Part shown: positions 1 through 6,880 of the stretch, piece after piece
Numbering within the stretch: the first letter of the stretch is position 1
Layout: every line of letters starts with the position of its first letter
Notes under the pieces: generated by a model
What the model saw: the letters and a program-made list of their open reading frames with translations, nothing else
What the model was told of the DNA's origin: nothing
The model's database searches: none
Position numbers and translations under genes: made by a program
DNA from: a virus
Length of the DNA: 20,286 nt
Virus record (IMG/VR): IMGVR_UViG_3300009154_000362
Location: 1 to 20,286 of that record
Direction: 5' to 3' (one strand)

Positions 1-470
1 ACGTCGGTAGCGAAGCCAAAGCGGTGGAAGTTAGTAAAGAGGAGATAAGAGTCGACGACGTCCTTGCCACCAAAGAGCTCAAATGACTCCTTGACTTTTG
101 CAAGACCCCAGACAATCTGGCCGTCGCGCAGGGAGCCGGCTGTTTCCATGGACATGTCACCTGCCATAACGAAGTCGTTGAAGAACTCAAACGCCTCTTC
201 GTTCTGGATTGGATTCCAATCTTCAGAAACGACGTCCAGTACCGAGTCATCGAGAGAGCGAACGAGTGCCGACTGTCCGATAGCGATCTTCTTGCCGTTG
301 ATCTCCGCGTAGGCGGGAATCTTCTCGACGGTCCAGTCGAGGCCAGCAGCCTCGAGCATCTGGACTGGTGTTAAGTCTGCTGGTACCTTCGTACCGAGAC
401 CATGCCAAGGCGTCTCACCCGTGTAAGCCATCTGAGCCTTGCCGTTAATTTCTTCAATCATGTGTGCCAT
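1..470 (-). CDS. DUF932 / TIGR03299-type phage-plasmid protein, 3' end outside window
   Basis: The reading frame opens at ATG 470 and stays open to the left edge, so about 156 N-terminal residues are visible. AAGGA lies 8 bases before the ATG. Residues around 15-30 read YTGETPWHGLGTKVPAD, followed by a segment starting near LEAAGLDWTVEKIP. This GETPWHGLG opening is the signature I know from the DUF932 family of phage and plasmid proteins (about 300-400 aa when complete). The molecular function is not established; members occur near DNA-processing genes on mobile elements. It has its own promoter (546-551/523-528) and is the last gene in the window in the direction of transcription. The family call is fairly sure; no function is inferred. 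Confidence 0.8.
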   Translation of the reverse strand, partial: MAHMIEEINGKAQMAYTGETPWHGLGTKVPADLTPVQMLEAAGLDWTVEKIPAYAEINGKKIAIGQSALVRSLDDSVLDVVSEDWNPIQNEEAFEFFNDFVMAGDMSMETAGSLRDGQIVWGLAKVKESFELFGGKDVVDSYLLFTNFHRFGFATD

Positions 471-522
471 TATATAGATCCTTGAGTTTGGTTTTGATTT
501 GCTGTATTCATATTATATTAAG

Positions 523-551
523 ATATTATCATAAGAAAGATTATTTGTCAA
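523..551 (-). promoter_or_regulatory. sigma70-type promoter for the DUF932 gene
   Basis: TTGACA (546-551) overlaps the end of the SprT-like gene; 17 bases later TAATAT (523-528). GATAAT with a 15-base spacer is an alternative -10. The region down to the ATG at 470 is AT-rich and includes another TATAAT (512-517). Confidence 0.65.
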
Positions 552-1020
552 CCCTCCTACTCAACTTTTTTTGATCACGATTCCAGGCGAAGTAATCAGA
601 TGCCAGCTTATCCTGCATGGCGTAGGCCTCTACTTCCCATGGTAGATCGCGATAGGGAGTATCAGGGGATACTGGGGAACCATGCCAGTGGGCGTCTTTA
701 CGAACGTACTCCTTGAGTTCGTTCTTTGCCCACTGCTTTATGTGCACCATCTCGTGTGCCAGAGTGCGAATCATTGCAATACGTCCGAGAGAAGCTTCAA
801 GCTCGATCTCAAACTCACGTGGACGAGCGTGGTCGTCAATTGGAACGCACCATGCAAAAACATTATCGAGCTTCATGAGGTTCTTACGGATCTTGATGAA
901 CGTAAGAACTTTTATTGACAGCCTAGGTGTCAATAATTTGTCAGCAAAGAAGTTCACTGCCTGTCGAATCTCAGCGCGGGTTATCTTCGTCGGTGAAGAA
1001 CCTAGAATCTTAACTCTCAT
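541..1020 (-). CDS. SprT-like zinc metalloprotein (HExxH)
   Basis: A 159-aa protein with HEMVH at residues 89-93 (zinc ligands His89 and His93, catalytic Glu90), preceded by an I-x-T-L-A helix as in zincin peptidases. A downstream acidic stretch, DLPWEVEAYAMQ (125-136), may supply the third ligand, since SprT-like phage proteins often have a Glu or His there. The likely role is a small SprT/zincin-like peptidase or DNA-associated metalloprotein; the substrate is unknown. AGGAG precedes the ATG by 5 bases and the promoter at 1046-1074 lies directly upstream, so it can be transcribed alone or with DUF932. The stop codon overlaps the -35 box of the next promoter. The fold call is good; the function is inferred. 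Confidence 0.7.
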   Translation of the reverse strand: MRVKILGSSPTKITRAEIRQAVNFFADKLLTPRLSIKVLTFIKIRKNLMKLDNVFAWCVPIDDHARPREFEIELEASLGRIAMIRTLAHEMVHIKQWAKNELKEYVRKDAHWHGSPVSPDTPYRDLPWEVEAYAMQDKLASDYFAWNRDQKKLSRRVDK

Positions 1021-1045
1021 GTGATCTCCTATTGATTATAGGATT

Positions 1046-1074
1046 ATAATATCATAAAAAAGAATTATTGTCAA
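1046..1074 (-). promoter_or_regulatory. sigma70-type promoter for the SprT-like gene
   Basis: TTGACA (1069-1074), a 17-base spacer and TATTAT (1046-1051), with the ATG 26 bases on. The spacer resembles that of the promoter at 523-551 (both contain CTTTnTTATGAT), suggesting a phage promoter family. Confidence 0.75.
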
Positions 1075-1078
1075 CCCC

Positions 1079-1294
1079 TTATTTATGATCAGAAGTCCAT
1101 CTCTCTAGCTCTCTTTCATACCAGTCGATTGTCTTCCTGAGTTGGAGCTTCTCGTACTTCATCTCTTTTATCTTATCGTAAGACGTATTAGACTGAGAGT
1201 CAATAATTTTCTGGTCCAAATCCCGATGGGACTGGACCAGATGCTCCAAGTGTCTCTGCATGGCCCTTATCTTTGGGCTGGTTGTATCTTTCAT
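1079..1294 (-). CDS. DUF465 (YdcH-like) small coiled-coil protein
   Basis: A 71-aa, highly charged, helical protein. An HLVQSHRDLDQKI segment (about 17-29) and a KYEKLQLRKTIDWYER segment (about 47-62) match the DUF465/YdcH pattern of two antiparallel helices, where a short HxxLdxxI helix is followed by a KxxKLxLKDxI helix. Function in this family is unknown. Its ATG overlaps the stop of the exonuclease gene by 4 bases (ATGA), so it is translationally coupled and is the last gene of the operon that begins at 4817. The fold is likely helical with no membrane segment. Confidence 0.65.
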   Translation of the reverse strand: MKDTTSPKIRAMQRHLEHLVQSHRDLDQKIIDSQSNTSYDKIKEMKYEKLQLRKTIDWYERELERWTSDHK

Positions 1295-1977
1295 CCAAAT
1301 AACTCCCTTACTCTGCCTGTATATAGGGACTTCTGCTTCTTAAACACCAGTGGTTCTGGGGCGTCGTCTACCATAATTATGATGACGATCTGCGGTACCT
1401 GAATTCCATGTCTCTCTTCTGCCATGAGCGCATAGCACGTGGCCTGAAGAAAGTAGCTCTCGATCATGCTCTCTGTCTTATTGCCGCGAGAGGTCTTGAA
1501 GTCGATGATAGATGTCACACCGTCGTAGTCGGCAATAACGTCCGTCGCACCAGCCGTCTTTAACTCGTCAGAGTAGAGGAAGTGCTCGATCCCGTAGATG
1601 GTATCAACGTGCTCGTCTAGAACTCTCTTAGCCATCATAAAAGTCTCGACGTTGGCCGGCATGGCACCCTTCGTCCAGAACTGCTCGTTGAGGAGATATC
1701 TCTCCGCTATATCGTGAACTGCGGTACCACGACGAGCAGCGAGGTTAGAGACCTTAGCAGCCTCCACCTCGCCCACTCTCTTCTTCCAGTCCTCAAGACC
1801 CTTCTTGCTCAGCTTCTCGCCGAGAATGGTGGTCACAGACTTGTACGCTTGGCCTTCGGCGGTGACGTAGTGTCTCTTTTCATCTATCTCAACACGCTCG
1901 AGCTCGATGCGCTCGAGCAGACTATGCGTGAAGATCTTCCCTTCGTTCCTTTTGACGGGTGTATCTGTCTTTAGCAA
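1291..1977 (-). CDS. PD-(D/E)XK exonuclease, RecB/Cas4-like
   Basis: A 228-aa single-domain nuclease. Visible motifs in order: GTAVHDIAERY (84-94, motif I His), Glu131, GATDVIADYDG (143-153, Asp146), IIDFKTSRG (157-165, Asp159 and Lys161) and QATCYALM (178-185). These are the standard RecB-family metal and catalytic positions. The N-terminal HYVTAEGQAYKSVTTILG is the opening I expect in exonucleases of marine T4-like phages. The probable role is processing DNA ends for recombination or degrading host DNA. The start is TTG 1977, because no ATG or GTG lies before the conserved N-terminus; AAGGA lies 8 bases upstream of this TTG. That choice makes a 56-base overlap with PhoH, whose frame differs. 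A CTG further in is the only alternative. Confidence 0.8.
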   Translation of the reverse strand: MLKTDTPVKRNEGKIFTHSLLERIELERVEIDEKRHYVTAEGQAYKSVTTILGEKLSKKGLEDWKKRVGEVEAAKVSNLAARRGTAVHDIAERYLLNEQFWTKGAMPANVETFMMAKRVLDEHVDTIYGIEHFLYSDELKTAGATDVIADYDGVTSIIDFKTSRGNKTESMIESYFLQATCYALMAEERHGIQVPQIVIIIMVDDAPEPLVFKKQKSLYTGRVRELFG

Positions 1978-2701
1978 TGATATATTCCTTCACCATTCTT
2001 GATCTAACAATATCTTGAATCTCAAATTCAATAAACTCAAAGGCCTTCATGGTCTTTATGATGTTTATAAAATCCCTCAGTCCTGACTTCTCTTGTTCAC
2101 GAGTAAAGTCAGTCTGCCTAAAGTCACCTGAGAATATAATCCTGCAGTTGTCGCCGACTCGAGTTATAATCGAGTCGATCTCATGGTACGTCATATTCTG
2201 AACTTCGTCAACTATTATTACGCAGTTGGATAGAGTTATACCTCTTATGTACGAGGTAGAGATGAACTCTATGTAGTCCTTTGTCTTTAGCACCTCATAC
2301 GCATCGCCACGACCAAACAACTCTGTGGCTATGGCCATATAAGGCGCCTCGTATACCTTTGACTTCTCTTTTGTGTTTCCAGGTAAGAAACCCATGTCTC
2401 TAGTAGGAACCGCGCTCCTTACTATGAATATCTTGTTGTACTTGTCGCTACCCGATGTCAGCTCTCTTATTGAGAGATAAAGTGATAAAAACGTCTTACC
2501 AGTTCCGGCAATTCCATGGAGAAGTAAGTTCTTTCCATTTTCAAATGCCTCAAATGTTTTTCTTTGGTTCTCAGTTAGAGGATCTATATTCTTTAGCTTA
2601 AAATTAGATCTAAATCCCGTGTCTTGATTACCAAGCACTCCTTCCTGTCTTAAGATTCTTCTTTGTTTTTTTGTTAATCTCTGAGTGACAGTTTCTGACA
2701 T
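1922..2701 (-). CDS. phoH: PhoH-family ATPase
   Basis: A 259-aa P-loop protein with Walker A GIAGTGKT (63-70), Walker B VIIVDE (161-166) followed by QNM, and the downstream SGDFRQTD (191-198), all diagnostic for PhoH. Cellular PhoH/PhoH2 proteins are ATPases linked to RNA metabolism and phosphate starvation; phage copies are widespread in marine T4-like phages, and their role is debated. It lies between small conserved ORFs and the exonuclease, which hints at nucleic-acid turnover rather than phosphate response, and no pho-box-like element was noticed. A 6-bp hairpin with an 8-base loop ends 3 bases before the ATG. The C-terminus overlaps the exonuclease start by 56 bases. Confidence 0.93.
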   Translation of the reverse strand: MSETVTQRLTKKQRRILRQEGVLGNQDTGFRSNFKLKNIDPLTENQRKTFEAFENGKNLLLHGIAGTGKTFLSLYLSIRELTSGSDKYNKIFIVRSAVPTRDMGFLPGNTKEKSKVYEAPYMAIATELFGRGDAYEVLKTKDYIEFISTSYIRGITLSNCVIIVDEVQNMTYHEIDSIITRVGDNCRIIFSGDFRQTDFTREQEKSGLRDFINIIKTMKAFEFIEFEIQDIVRSRMVKEYIIAKDRYTRQKERREDLHA

Positions 2702-2704
2702 TTA

Positions 2705-2724
2705 CGCTCTTTCTTATTAGAGCG
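2705..2724 (-). promoter_or_regulatory. RBS-overlapping hairpin before phoH
   Basis: On the transcribed strand CGCTCT and AGAGCG form a 6-bp stem around an 8-base loop AATAAGAA, ending 3 bases before the phoH ATG. The only Shine-Dalgarno-like purines (AAGAAAGAG) are in the loop and the 3' stem. It occupies most of the 27-base gap between the genes. It could tune phoH translation. No T-tract follows, so it is not a terminator. Confidence 0.35.
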
Positions 2725-2728
2725 CTCC

Positions 2729-2971
2729 CTAGAATGTGTTTACAGTAGACCTAGATATGCCTCTTGAGTTCTTCTTCTTAATATCCCTCAAGAGATCTCT
2801 AAATCCGTTATCTGGTTTTTGATTACCTCGTCCTGATACAATCATAGGAGCGCCGTTTACGAGTTGGGTTATGCTGGGGTTATCCTTTAGATATTCATCC
2901 AGCTGCGACATAGACATAAACATAGTGTACTCTTCACCACTATCATTATTTAGAAATCCATAAGTTGGCAT
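2729..2971 (-). CDS. conserved T4-like phage protein, FmdB-like N-terminus
   Basis: An 80-aa protein starting MPTYGFLNNDSGEEYTMFMS. It resembles the MPTYEF opening of FmdB-type regulators but lacks the Cys pairs of their zinc ribbon. The C-terminus has KKKNSRGISRSTVNTF, a basic tail ending in a T-V-N-T-F pattern that I associate with a small conserved protein of marine T4-like phages. Function is unknown. The ATG overlaps the preceding stop by one base (TAATG), so it is coupled to the 61-aa ORF upstream. The call is conserved hypothetical; the FmdB likeness is only suggestive. Confidence 0.6.
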   Translation of the reverse strand: MPTYGFLNNDSGEEYTMFMSMSQLDEYLKDNPSITQLVNGAPMIVSGRGNQKPDNGFRDLLRDIKKKNSRGISRSTVNTF

Positions 2972-3156
2972 TAGTATCCATAATCCTCATCATAATCAAC
3001 AAGCCGGTCAACATTCTTCGTCTTGATTGCCTGTTGAAGGCGCTTCATTCTATTCTTACTCTTCTCACTTTTTAGCTTAGATATAGTCGTCTCTTCGCCG
3101 TCGTAGTACTTACGTTCTTCATAACGAAAATTAAAATTACGCTTTGTCTTGCTCAT
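2971..3156 (-). CDS. hypothetical basic 61-aa protein
   Basis: A short Lys/Arg-rich protein ending in an acidic-aromatic tail (DYDEDYGY). I do not recognise a family. The N-terminal part (MSKTKRNFNFRYEERKYYD) and the central KLKSEKSKNRMKRLQQAIK look like a basic helix. It overlaps the upstream DUF6433-like gene by 20 bases and shares one base with the downstream ORF, so it is embedded in a tightly packed operon. This packing, and the lack of any other frame filling the space, support a real gene. Confidence 0.55.
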   Translation of the reverse strand: MSKTKRNFNFRYEERKYYDGEETTISKLKSEKSKNRMKRLQQAIKTKNVDRLVDYDEDYGY

Positions 3157-3565
3157 TGATAAGCCCTGGAAATGCTTCTTTTACGATTGCCTCAGTTAAT
3201 CCCTTATATGGGAGCTTCTTGTCCTTTATAGCCGCGAGTAGCTCTGCGTCTGCTGGTGCCAGCGACTCTAGTAGCTCAATGAACAGGGTCTCTCTCCTGA
3301 GCTGCTTTAGATTTGGATTACCGCCTTCTACAAAGAGATATAACTTTCTGATCTCAGAGTACAGAACGCTCTCTAGGTCTTCAAGATCATTCTTCTTGTA
3401 TGGCACCTCGCCAGGAGGCAGAAGCCACTTGATATCCTTGCTATAGGCGCCCTGCAGGATAGTTCTAATGGCGTAGTTATCGTTCTGCCTTAGAGCTGCA
3501 ATCTTTTCATCTTTGGTCTTTAGACTTGCGATCTTTCCTAAGATCTCAGCAATTCCTAGTTTCAT
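3137..3565 (-). CDS. DUF6433-like conserved phage protein
   Basis: A 142-aa, mostly helical soluble protein. The N-terminal pattern KTKDEKIAALRQNDNYAIRTIL followed by DIKWLLPPGEVPYKKN matches a family I recall from marine T4-like phages as DUF6433 (a K..K...LR.N....LR.IL helix pair, then W.LP.G.PPY). No catalytic motif is visible and the biochemical role is unknown. The start codon shares one base with the RNase H stop (TAATG). Constant placement beside RNase H suggests a DNA-metabolism role, which is inference only. The family number should be verified by profile search. Confidence 0.6.
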   Translation of the reverse strand: MKLGIAEILGKIASLKTKDEKIAALRQNDNYAIRTILQGAYSKDIKWLLPPGEVPYKKNDLEDLESVLYSEIRKLYLFVEGGNPNLKQLRRETLFIELLESLAPADAELLAAIKDKKLPYKGLTEAIVKEAFPGLINEQDKA

Positions 3566-4428
3566 TAAAATTCCCCAATATGCTCGACGAGCATCTTCAA
3601 TTTGTTTACGATAAAGTAGTTAAGAAGCTTGCTTCTATCTCTACTGTCCTGAACTATATATGATTCTTTGATTTTCTCGGATATATCAGCAGGTATGCAC
3701 GTTAGGTCGATAAGCTGCTGGTTTCTGGCGTAGTTGCGTGCGAGAGCGTGATTTAGATCCATGGCTATATTCTGCTCTATAAAAGCATCGATCTTCTTCT
3801 GAGTGAGAGGCTTCTGACGCTCACCTACCACAAAGCAGTTATCAGAAGATAGAACATTAGGGATACCATCGCCTGAGTCACCCTTGAGAACGTGCTCTTG
3901 AAGATAGCGTATAGGATCTGCGTGAGTTATAAACTTCTTTCTCACGGGGTCGTACTGTCTCACGTGGAGGTACTTGTGCAGCTGGATGAAGTCCTTATCA
4001 CCAGATAAGATCAGTACCTTTGCGTCTTCACCGATGGACGCCGCGGCTGTCATCTTAACGAGCGTGGCGATGATATCGTCTGCCTCTGCCGACTCGATGT
4101 CGATCACGCGATACGGAAAGAACTCCTTGAGCTCTGCGCGAAGCTTGTTCATGCACTCAAAGATAGATACCCAGTCGAGCTCAGACTTCTCTATGTTCTT
4201 CTTGCGATTTGCCTTGTAGTAGGGAAAGATCTTCTTGCGCCAGTAGTTCTTATTATCGCAGGCGATGATCATCTCGCCGTACTCACTGCAGAATCTATTA
4301 CGATAAGATCTAATTGAGTTGAGAACCATATGCCTGATCATGTTCTCTTCGATCTTGGCGTTGGTATGATTGCCTATCTGCATCATTAAGTTAGAAAGCA
4401 TCACCTGTGATAGGTCTAGTATAATCAC
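3565..4428 (-). CDS. rnh: RNase H / T4 Rnh-type 5' nuclease
   Basis: A 287-aa FEN/T5-type flap nuclease (T4 Rnh is 305 aa) that removes RNA primers and short DNA flaps during lagging-strand synthesis. Metal ligands are visible in order: Asp5 (IILDLSQ), Asp58 (IACDNK), Glu115/Asp117/Asp118 (SAEADDIIA), Asp144/Asp146 (LSGDKDF), and Asp184/Asp187 in GDSGDGIPN with its helix-hairpin-helix segment. YWRKKIFPYYKANRK (62-76) is the conserved arch region. The start is GTG 4428: Asp5 must be included and the next ATG is past it. GTG overlaps the upstream TGA by 4 bases (GTGA), so it is coupled. It works with the primase encoded at 14049. Confidence 0.93.
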   Translation of the reverse strand: MIILDLSQVMLSNLMMQIGNHTNAKIEENMIRHMVLNSIRSYRNRFCSEYGEMIIACDNKNYWRKKIFPYYKANRKKNIEKSELDWVSIFECMNKLRAELKEFFPYRVIDIESAEADDIIATLVKMTAAASIGEDAKVLILSGDKDFIQLHKYLHVRQYDPVRKKFITHADPIRYLQEHVLKGDSGDGIPNVLSSDNCFVVGERQKPLTQKKIDAFIEQNIAMDLNHALARNYARNQQLIDLTCIPADISEKIKESYIVQDSRDRSKLLNYFIVNKLKMLVEHIGEF

Positions 4429-4817
4429 TCTTTTAATTCCTTCTCTATGTCATCATAGAATCGCGTGTCTAGCTCTATATTCAGCTTATTGACTATCCTG
4501 AGACTGCCGTCCTCTTCAGGGATAAAGATCTCTTGCGCTATCTGCTGAAATGGATGGTCCATCTCATAGTTATACATCAACATGGATCTTATAGACTCGA
4601 CTATGAAAGCCCCATACTTGAGCTCAAGACCGTCTTCCTGAAAATCAAAACCAGCTATATTCAACTGCTCAAAGAGCATAGGAACTACGACGGATATTGT
4701 CTCTCCTATATGAACGTGTCTTATCATGTCCATATTTGAATTTATCTCCTCAAGGGATGTTGGTCCCTTGATATTCTGATTGATCTTTGGAAAAGATATT
4801 ATGTTATTGCTATCCAT
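4425..4817 (-). CDS. conserved hypothetical, first gene of RNase H operon
   Basis: A 130-aa acidic protein with no signal peptide or membrane segment. ISFPKINQNIKGPTSLEE near the N-terminus and HVHIGETISVVVPMLFEQL (35-53) look like a conserved small phage protein next to RNase H, but I cannot name the family. AAAGG lies 5 bases before the ATG. It is the first gene after the promoter/inverted repeat at 4832-4871 and is coupled to RNase H by a 4-base overlap, so it is probably an early or middle DNA-metabolism accessory protein (inference). Confidence 0.6.
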   Translation of the reverse strand: MDSNNIISFPKINQNIKGPTSLEEINSNMDMIRHVHIGETISVVVPMLFEQLNIAGFDFQEDGLELKYGAFIVESIRSMLMYNYEMDHPFQQIAQEIFIPEEDGSLRIVNKLNIELDTRFYDDIEKELKE

Positions 4818-4831
4818 GTTGACCTTTATTT

Positions 4832-4860
4832 AATATATCACACGGGTGAATTTCTGTCAA
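4832..4860 (-). promoter_or_regulatory. sigma70-type promoter for the RNase H-PhoH operon
   Basis: TTGACA (4855-4860), a 17-base spacer and TATATT (4832-4837), followed 15 bases later by the ATG of the 130-aa ORF. The -35 is perfect and the -10 is 5 of 6. The left arm of a 10-bp inverted repeat fills part of the spacer and the other arm is just upstream of the -35, so the site is probably regulated. Confidence 0.75.
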
Positions 4861-4871
4861 CTCACCCGTGT
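4840..4871. repeat. 10-bp perfect inverted repeat around the -35 box (possible operator)
   Basis: Arms ACACGGGTGA (4840-4849) and TCACCCGTGT (4862-4871) are perfect inverted repeats with a 12-base centre that contains the TTGACA box. The GC-rich arms stand out in an AT-rich gap. On the minus strand the second arm is followed by GATATATTAAAT, not a U-tract, so an operator explains it better than an intrinsic terminator. A hairpin in read-through RNA from the glycosyltransferase gene is also possible. Confidence 0.65.
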
Positions 4872-4875
4872 TAAA

Positions 4876-5850
4876 TTAGATTATTTTATATGAGAACATC
4901 TGCTTTGGTAGTTCTCTCGGAGAGTCCACATGACTCTTTAAGAACGCCTCCCACTGAGCGATCCTGCTATCCCAGCTATAGAAAACATCCATATAGGCCT
5001 TCTGATTCTTGAGTCTAGAATTCATAGTATCAGTACCAATATCGCCGATGATTGAGTCTAATACCGTGTAGAACATCTGCGCGTGAGAGTTCTTATCCTC
5101 ATTCCACTGGTACATGAAAGTCCAGTTGCTCGCCGTCTCAGGTAGCGCGCCGAAGTTTGGATGCGCGCACGCCAGTCCAGCGCTCATTGCCTCCATTAGA
5201 CACAGGCAGGAGGTCTCTTGCCAAATTGATGGATACGCAAAGATATGAGCCTGCTCAAGCGCAGATCTTACGACCTCATTAGACTGTGTGCCGTGGTAGT
5301 TGATCTTTGGATGAGCCTCGAGCGATTCAAAGAGCTGCGTATATGGATTATCTCTCTCTTCCCAGCCGTATAGCTTAAAGGACGAGAAGACATCTAACTC
5401 GATGTTGTCGTGCTTCTCACAGAGCTTGTTGAACACGGCGTATAAGATATCTAAACCGCGATGAGGCGTTGGTGTGTAGATCAGCTTGATCTTATCTTTT
5501 GGCTTCTCGACGAGATTAAGTGGGTTTATGGCATTGTGTATTACCATGCACTTAGACCACGGGATATTGTACATCTCGATAAAACCACGCATCTGCCAGT
5601 GAGACGAGAATATCAGCTTAGCGAAGTTTCTCCAACCGCCGTCTTTGAGATGCTCACTTGCTGGATCACCAGCTAGATCTTGAAGCCATAAGATTCTAAC
5701 GTGTTTATCTGATAGATCCTCGTGCACGCGAGACACAAAGATCTGGAAGTTATCAAGCAACTCAGGATCAATTCTTTCTATCAACCCGTTCTTCATGATC
5801 TCAGTTCCGCCCATGGCATTACCTGCGATCTTATCAACTGCAAAAGGCAT
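4876..5850 (-). CDS. GT-B glycosyltransferase (group 1 / GT4-like)
   Basis: A 324-aa protein with a short N-terminal Rossmann-like half and a nucleotide-sugar binding C-terminal half. Visible: GGTEIMKNGL (14-23, usual GG loop), VIHNAINP (103-110), IYTPTPHRGLDIL (124-136, the donor-phosphate R.GLD segment) and the EX7E motif Glu212-Glu220 in QETSCLCLMEAMSAGLA. It transfers a sugar from a nucleotide-activated donor; the acceptor (virion protein, DNA base or host glycan) is unknown. CGGAG precedes the ATG by 7 bases. It follows the RmlB-like gene by 11 bases, so the pair probably makes and transfers one modified sugar. It is slightly short for GT4, consistent with a trimmed N-domain. Confidence 0.88.
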   Translation of the reverse strand: MPFAVDKIAGNAMGGTEIMKNGLIERIDPELLDNFQIFVSRVHEDLSDKHVRILWLQDLAGDPASEHLKDGGWRNFAKLIFSSHWQMRGFIEMYNIPWSKCMVIHNAINPLNLVEKPKDKIKLIYTPTPHRGLDILYAVFNKLCEKHDNIELDVFSSFKLYGWEERDNPYTQLFESLEAHPKINYHGTQSNEVVRSALEQAHIFAYPSIWQETSCLCLMEAMSAGLACAHPNFGALPETASNWTFMYQWNEDKNSHAQMFYTVLDSIIGDIGTDTMNSRLKNQKAYMDVFYSWDSRIAQWEAFLKSHVDSPRELPKQMFSYKII

Positions 5851-5861
5851 ATTATACTCCG

Positions 5862-6878
5862 TTATTTAATCCAATCACGGTTCTCATCGAACCAACGCGC
5901 GAGCTGTGGAATTGCATCTGCCGCTTTGTACTCTTGCTCCCAGCCTATCGCTCTTAGGTACTCGCCGGATATGCTGTACTTAAAATCATGACCGGGACGA
6001 TCTTTGCTTGGGTCTATGAGCTCGTAGTTGAGCTCTGTTCCAACGCCAGAAGCCAGTATCGATGCTACCTCAAGATTATTTAGCTCTTCTGTAGAAGCAA
6101 TATTAATCTTAACGCATCTTCCAGACGTAGTATTCTCTGGTATGACAAGCGTGGGCTGCTTCAGGATGAATAGAAGTGCGCTGGCCACGTCCTTTGCATG
6201 AAGATAGCAGCGGCCGCCGATCTTTCCTGTCTTGCTGTCGTAGTGAATAGTCAGCTTATCGTCGTTGATGATCTTCTTCATGCATAGCGGTATAAACTTC
6301 TCTGTGCTCTGTCTCTCACCGTATACGTTCATGGTGTGAGTGATATAGATAGGAAGATTATACGTATTCTCATAGGCCACCGCCATGGCCTCACCGGCTG
6401 CCTTAGAAGCAGAGTATGGATTTGTAGGGTTGAACCTGTCGTACTCTTTGAAAGTAGTATCAGGAACTGCGGGACCGAATACCTCATCTGTAGAGAAGTA
6501 GACTAAGCGCTCTAGATTATTTAGCGTCCTTGCAAATTCAAGGATGTTCACCGTTCCGTTGACATTATTCTCAACGAACTCCATTGGATACTTGATAGAG
6601 CGGGTAACGTGAGAAGAAGCACCGAGATGCAAGACGATATTAATATCGCCAATGAGATCTGCCGTGTGCTCGTTGACTGAAGCTCTAAGGTCGTGATAGA
6701 CGATCTTTACTCGCTTTGCATCGCGACGATTCTTTAAGATGTCATGCAGGCGGTTTAGACTTCCAGAGAAGTCGAGCCTGTCTAAGCTGACTATCTCGAA
6801 GTCTGTATTGTCGAGAAGATACTCAATGAGATGGTGCCCGATAAATCCGGCACCGCCAGTAACCAATACTCTCTTCAT
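5862..6878 (-). CDS. RmlB-like NDP-sugar 4,6-dehydratase (extended SDR)
   Basis: A 338-aa extended short-chain dehydrogenase/reductase. The NAD-binding GGAGFIG is at 8-14, the catalytic STDEVFG at 129-135 (Asp131/Glu132 as in dTDP-glucose 4,6-dehydratases), and Y155xxxK159 lies within NPYSASKAAGE. The Asp-Glu pair favours a dehydratase over a 4-epimerase. The probable reaction is NDP-glucose to NDP-4-keto-6-deoxyglucose, supplying a deoxysugar precursor in the cytoplasm. The nucleotide and exact sugar cannot be read from sequence. It starts 2 bases after the SpeD-like stop and precedes the glycosyltransferase, forming a three-gene unit. An epimerase is the main alternative. Confidence 0.85.
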   Translation of the reverse strand: MKRVLVTGGAGFIGHHLIEYLLDNTDFEIVSLDRLDFSGSLNRLHDILKNRRDAKRVKIVYHDLRASVNEHTADLIGDINIVLHLGASSHVTRSIKYPMEFVENNVNGTVNILEFARTLNNLERLVYFSTDEVFGPAVPDTTFKEYDRFNPTNPYSASKAAGEAMAVAYENTYNLPIYITHTMNVYGERQSTEKFIPLCMKKIINDDKLTIHYDSKTGKIGGRCYLHAKDVASALLFILKQPTLVIPENTTSGRCVKINIASTEELNNLEVASILASGVGTELNYELIDPSKDRPGHDFKYSISGEYLRAIGWEQEYKAADAIPQLARWFDENRDWIK

Positions 6879-6880
6879 GT

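Noticed and set aside
64-312. Plus-strand ORFs such as 64-312, 713-1024, 16923-17342 and 19158-19532
   Set aside because: Each lies antisense to a recognised or well-supported minus-strand gene, and none has a recognisable domain.
1080-1087. CATAAATA before the SprT-like gene as a late promoter
   Set aside because: It overlaps the stop of the DUF465 gene, and a good TTGACA-17-TATTAT promoter lies next to it.
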